Shown here one piece after another: positions 47,901 to 50,631 of a DNA stretch of 50,631 nt. The first letter of the stretch is position 1, and every line of letters starts with the position of its first letter. Source of the DNA: Cyclospora cayetanensis (taxonomy: Eukaryota; Apicomplexa; Conoidasida; Eucoccidiorida; Eimeriidae); contig NW_020312187.1 in NCBI RefSeq assembly GCF_002999335.1, positions 1 through 50,631 on the forward strand, given 5' to 3'. The notes under the pieces are model-generated. The model searched no databases, was not told the DNA's origin, and saw nothing but the letters and a program-made list of their open reading frames with translations. The translations under genes and the position numbers were made by a program.

Positions 47901-49401
47901 GGGGCGTCGCAGCAGCTACAGCGGCATAGCCGCACCGGGAGCTCGGTACGCTGTTCTGAGCAGCGGGAGCGGCGAGGTGTTAGCTGCGGCGGATGTTCGT
48001 TTTGTTGCATTCCAGCGTTTGTTGACACCTCGGCGACGTGCGACTTGTGAGCTGTTTGCTGCCCTCGCCGTGGCCAAGAGTGGGCTGATCATCTCCAGGA
48101 AGCTTCTTGCCGCTCAGTGTCTTGCATTTTTGGATCGTGCAACCTCCAGCTCCGCCTCAGCGGCTGTGGCGGGAAGCAGCAGCACAAGCACAAGCAGCAC
48201 AAGCAGCACAAGCAGCGCAAGCAGCAGCAGCACCACCTTGCGAGTTGCTGCAGTCGTTACCATGTGGCTGGTGTTGGGGCCTAAGCACTTGGCTCGGTTG
48301 GGTGACTCTCAGCAAGGCCGTCGCTTTATTGATTCTGCTCTTCGCAAGCTGTCCGATTTTTGCTGTGCAAGAGCTCCCTCCGCAGTGAATTCTCCGTCTT
48401 CGTACCCGTGTGTGGGGCCCCTGCTCTCTACAGCAGGCGGCTTCTTTTCCCCCGCGGTGACAGCAGCGGGAGGAGTCGAAGCGCTCGTTGCGTGGGCTGC
48501 GGCCGTTTTGCTGAAGTGGCTGCAAGTGGGAAAGGCCACGCAACTCGCTTTGCCACGCACTTCGGAGGTGTTCACGACACTGACGGTGCTGCAGCTTCCA
48601 GCAGTCCTCTCGGGAAGCCCCCAAGGGCCCTCCTCGATCGCCGTTAGCGCCACCGCAGACACCGCAACGGCAGCGCTCGCAGCAGCAGCAGCAGCCACCA
48701 CAGGTGCAGGTGCAGCAGCAGCAGCACCGACGGGCTGCGCGGCTGCGGGGGCCTCCTCCGGCCTGTCGAGCCTCGTAGAGGGGGGGACTGCCGCTGCGGG
48801 GGAGGGGGCGGGTGATGCAGAGGAGACGGAGAAGCGAGGCACAGCCGCAGCTGCGCTGTGGTCTCAAGTGGCAGAAGGCCGCTCCGCTGCAGCTCACCGC
48901 AGCCTTGGCAGGGTAGCAGCCTCTTCACCCGGAGGCCAAGCCTCCGCCGCAACGGGCGAAGACGGATCTCCTCGCCGCTCCGTTGTAGGTGGCAGAGGAG
49001 CGCAACAAGACGGCGCTCTGGTAGCCGCTGCGCTGATGGATGACAGAGAAGACAGCGAATCCGAGGCGGAGGACCTCTTCGTAGACTCCGCCCTGCCTCC
49101 TGTCCACAAGCTGCTAGGAGAACAACAGCAGGGTGGCGGGGGGGGCAGCAGAAGCAGCAGCAGCAGCAGCAGGAGGGTCTACAAGAAGGCTTCTCCCTAC
49201 GTCATCGGCGAAGGGCAAAGCTGGCTGGTCCTCTATAAACCCGCCTTCTGGCACTGCTCCGGCTTAGGCAGAAACAGGCCGATCTCGATTCCCAAAGTCG
49301 TGACGTCGCAAGAATTAGAAGAGGCTCTCGCCCACATCTCGATAGACGAACTGGTGTCCAGCGGCAAGATCGAAAGTTTCCATCTCTACCTGATGAAAAA
49401 G
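36084..49401 (+). CDS. MATH-domain ubiquitin-specific protease, USP7/HAUSP-like, with giant homopolymer insertions
   Basis: Probable deubiquitinase. Exons: 36084-37961, 38429-39039, 39601-39996, 40525-44804, 45215-49401; all joins keep phase. Residues 1-390 are low complexity (Ser, Ala, Gln, Gly). A MATH/TRAF-like domain follows (about 392-530). The USP fold is divergent: cysteine candidate at 37941 in LGADCVALF; a VRVHTELFSLLM block where USP7 has its HDVQEL segment; KALQQYPEVLFVYLQ; and the histidine box GTSHYLLLRPEEDGPWFRIGDGRV (His 41210, Asp 41261) followed by CGGAVYVAEDY. Exon 4 then adds helical segments and CxxC pairs. Exon 5 starts with a USP7-type ubiquitin-like domain (LLLFKWFAPDS to GDVILVQP, 45431-45717), which is the best sign of USP7 ancestry. 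The gene's 3' end is unresolved: exon 5 stays open through Ala-rich sequence into a pseudouridine synthase start at about 49150. The ATG at 36084 is tentative (another at 36240). Confidence 0.65.
36480..36545. repeat. AGCAGCTGCAGCAACTGC-type repeat
   Basis: Imperfect repeat coding for alternating Ser, Cys and Asn residues in the N-terminal region of the MATH-USP protein. Confidence 0.85.
36596..36712. repeat. CAG/GCA tract coding poly-Ala then poly-Gln
   Basis: A run of GCA/GCT codons followed by CAG codons in one reading frame, giving a 17-residue Ala block and then Gln-rich blocks. Typical Eimeria homopolymeric amino-acid repeat. Confidence 0.9.
37246..37680 (+). other. MATH (meprin/TRAF homology) domain coding segment
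   Basis: Encodes HCVDFYVRNFWRV, then FFFRLLLHPRG, HLSVFLEAV, FELTVVNV, WAHWTFSSEA, a GW-x-KMISHARL segment and GFLDDEGTVLVRGK. Order and spacing fit the eight-stranded MATH fold: F-W at strand 1, LSVFL, then the W-F and GF-L-D-D motifs. In USP7 this domain recruits substrates such as p53; partners here are unknown. Confidence 0.7.
38111..38213. repeat. Almost pure purine (GAAA/GA) tract
   Basis: About 100 bases of A and G with only two C interruptions (38176, 38198), in the intron 37962-38428 of the MATH-USP gene. Confidence 0.95.
38297..38403. repeat. TATG/GTATAT microsatellite
   Basis: Imperfect TATG/ACATATGTATA repeat in the same intron as the purine tract, ending about 25 bases before the acceptor at 38428. 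Confidence 0.9.
41922..41990. repeat. GCA triplet run coding Ala/Glu-Ala
   Basis: GCAGCAGCA changing to GCAGAAGCA; encodes poly-Ala followed by an Ala-Glu repeat in exon 4 of the MATH-USP gene. Confidence 0.9.
43339..43690 (+). other. Paired CxxC motifs in the USP7-like protein
   Basis: Encodes CSLCCTIC followed about 100 residues later by CPSCGVAYD. The second looks like one half of a zinc ribbon. They lie downstream of the USP histidine box, outside the position where USPs normally carry their CxxC zinc pairs. Zinc binding is inferred only. Confidence 0.4.
43785..43885. repeat. GCAGCAGCGCAA-type repeat
   Basis: Tandem 12-base units coding Ala-Ala-Ala-Gln, at least five copies, in exon 4 of the MATH-USP gene. 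Confidence 0.9.
45055..45205. repeat. TATG/TGTA microsatellite at a 3' splice site
   Basis: TATG-type repeat including a directly repeated GTATGTGGATGTCTGTAAAT-like unit, filling the second half of intron 44805-45214. The acceptor TTTCTTTAG follows immediately. Confidence 0.9.
45389..45720 (+). other. USP7-type ubiquitin-like domain coding segment
   Basis: Encodes LLLFKWFAPDSVDLLCLG, a variable middle, LLVLEECHVRTV and then INKRTGDVILVQP. This matches the USP7 C-terminal ubiquitin-like unit, in which LLFLK-x-x-DP opens the domain, an LxLYEE segment lies in the middle and GDIIVFQ ends it. In USP7 these units bind partners and activate the catalytic domain. Confidence 0.65.
45856..45890. repeat. 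GCA/GCT run coding poly-Ala
   Basis: Thirteen or so Ala codons just after the ubiquitin-like domain. Confidence 0.9.
48175..48240. repeat. AGCAGCACAAGC repeat coding Ser/Thr
   Basis: Tandem units coding Ser-Ser-Thr in exon 45215-49401. Confidence 0.9.
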
Positions 49402-50355
49402 GTACGTGCGCAGAGCGAACGAAAGAAAGAAAGGGCGGGGAAGGCCGCGTGCAAAGGGTCGTGCTGTGCTGGTCCCTGCGTGTATAGGAACCTCTAGCAA
49501 TGCGTAGGCGACTGGTGCTAGGCTGGGGTGCTTCTACAGCTGATTTCAGATACCAACAAAAGGGCATGGATCGAGGTTCATCAACGGATATGATGCACGG
49601 TGCTTCCGTGGCCCCCCCAGCCTTGCTGGTTTTGCCTGCAGCGGCTGTGTCTTACATACGTGTATATGCATGTCTATGTATATGTCTATGTATATATGTA
49701 TATGTCTATGTATATATATGTATGTGTCTATATATATATATCTATATATATATGTCTATATGTGTATGTATATCTTTATCTATCTATATCTGTATGTATG
49801 TCTATATATATGCATGTCTATATGTATGCATATCTATATATATGTATGTATATGTTTGTCTATCTATCTGTATCTGTATGTATGTGTATGTGTGTATGTG
49901 TATCAGTTTCCACGTCTTGAAACTGTGCGCCGTTGGGAAGAGATGGAATGCGGTCTGTGCCACCGGACAGACTTGGAAACCTCGGGGTCCTTACTTATTG
50001 CTAAGACGCGAAGGTATGCCGCTGCTGTTGTTTTTGCATGCGCATGGCAGTGACAGACAGCTTGCTGTCTGTCACTTTCTGCACGATGCCTGTCTTGGGT
50101 ACTTTCATCGCGGCTGTGCGTGCAACTGAGCGCCGTCGGAGGCAGCGTCTCATGCTTGCCTCGCGAGTTGAACACTCAAACTAACTCTCGCAATCGTTTC
50201 GCCTGTTACACATGCTTGCATGCATCTCTTTGCAGAGCCCGAGAACTTATCTTCGAGCAGTTCAGACGGCGTTCAGTCCACAAGGAGTACCTCCTGCTAT
50301 GCCACGGTCGCCTTGCCAAGACTTACGGCCGAATCGATCACCCCATCGCTACACG
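49150..50355 (+). CDS. RluA-type pseudouridine synthase, 3' partial
   Basis: Converts uridine to pseudouridine in RNA. The domain begins inside the exon 45215-49401 with PYVIGEGQSWLVLYKPAFWH, matching the family's VVNKPAG-x-x-VH start. It continues in exons 49907-50013 (ECGLCHRTDLETSGSLLIAK, the HRLD-x-x-TSGLLL motif, with the catalytic Asp at 49970) and 50236-50355 (EQFRRRSVHKEYLLLCHG, the F-x-x-R-V-x-K-x-Y-LALVHG motif, then GRIDHPI). Splice phases agree (0, 2). The last donor CG/GTATTA at 50355 is likely. Without it the frame stops at 50416, before the RTHQIR motif, so the remaining exons should lie beyond the right edge. A segment of about 50 residues between the KPA and HRTD motifs is usual. 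Upstream, the frame is open without a stop all the way to a USP7-type domain, so this may be the C-terminus of the same protein or a separate gene whose start is hidden in that exon. Compartment unknown. Confidence 0.8.
49653..49896. repeat. TATG/TATA microsatellite at a 3' splice site
   Basis: About 240 bases of TATG, TATA and TATC units filling the second half of intron 49402-49906, reaching to within about 10 bases of the acceptor TATCAG. Confidence 0.95.
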
Positions 50356-50474
50356 GTATTACAGGCGCACACATTGCATGCAGCATAGACGTGGAGGCTT
50401 TACGGTTTTGATTTAGCGCTCATGCAGAATTGCCCACCTCTTTCCCCCTTAAGTCTCTTAGTCGCTAGGTTTGT

Positions 50475-50479
50475 GTGTA

Positions 50480-50516
<37 letters not shown>

Positions 50517-50526
50517 GTACATACAC
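50475..50526. repeat. AT-rich inverted repeat
   Basis: Arms GTGTATGTAC (50475-50484) and GTACATACAC (50517-50526) flank an (AT)n core that is itself self-complementary, apart from an extra GTAC near 50513. Could extrude a cruciform. Confidence 0.8.
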
Positions 50527-50540
50527 ATATGTGGAGCCGT

Positions 50541-50558
50541 GATTGATTGATTGATTGA
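50541..50558. repeat. (GATT)n microsatellite
   Basis: Four GATT units followed by an AT run. Confidence 0.9.
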
Positions 50559-50581
50559 AATATATATATATATGTATATAT

Positions 50582-50582
<1 letters not shown>

Positions 50583-50631
<49 letters not shown>
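50583..50631. repeat. (AG)n microsatellite at window end
   Basis: Pure AG dinucleotide run reaching the window edge; its full length is unknown. Confidence 0.95.

Noticed and set aside
50370..50400. RRTHCMQ considered as the RTHQIR motif of the pseudouridine synthase
   Set aside because: It lies too close to GRIDHPI (the family has roughly 50 residues between), and a splice donor precedes it at 50355.

Overview
The window looks like nuclear DNA of a coccidian apicomplexan, most likely an Eimeria species. The grounds are intron-rich genes with GT-AG splice sites, a gene for an apicomplexan LCCL/discoidin (CCp-type) surface protein, and a right-hand third filled with GCA/CAG triplet runs coding for Ala, Gln and Ser homopolymers, which is the known hallmark of Eimeria genomes. 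Composition changes sharply near 34.1 kb. The left part is repeat-poor and the right part is rich in CAG triplets, GGGGCCCC blocks and TATG-type microsatellites. This matches the alternating repeat-poor and repeat-rich segments described for Eimeria chromosomes.

Layout. 1-570: decayed end of a Ty3/gypsy-type integrase. 3134-9202: acetyl-CoA synthetase, 15 exons, 713 codons when joined. 10780-11199 (minus): a small Lys-rich candidate gene. 11764-12821: RNA polymerase III subunit C31/RPC7-like, 3 exons. 13348-19505: secreted multi-adhesive protein with discoidin, ricin-like, neurexin/collagen-like, LCCL and lectin-like modules and a Cys-rich tail, about 24 exons. 20118-25768: NatA auxiliary subunit NAA15, 14 exons with one GC-AG intron, 966 codons. 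25769-36083: about 10 kb without a recognisable intact gene, holding a broken Ty3/gypsy pol region at about 29.75-32.09 kb. 36084-49401: a very long MATH-domain ubiquitin protease of the USP7/HAUSP type, swollen by homopolymer tracts. 49150-50355: an RluA-type pseudouridine synthase that runs off the right edge. Its start lies in the same open 4.2 kb exon as the USP7-type ubiquitin-like domain.

All recognised genes lie on the plus strand. They are not an operon and have unrelated jobs: acetate activation, Pol III transcription, probable sexual-stage or oocyst surface adhesion, co-translational N-terminal acetylation, deubiquitination and RNA modification. ACS supplies acetyl-CoA, which NatA uses, but their proximity here is probably chance.

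The points most worth a second look are the in-frame union of a USP7-like protein with a pseudouridine synthase, the degenerate catalytic-cysteine box of that USP, the paired-cysteine repeats ending the LCCL protein, the two decayed chromovirus-like elements, and TATG microsatellites sitting beside 3' splice sites. All exon joins were read by eye from splice consensus, reading phase and remembered family motifs. No database search was run.
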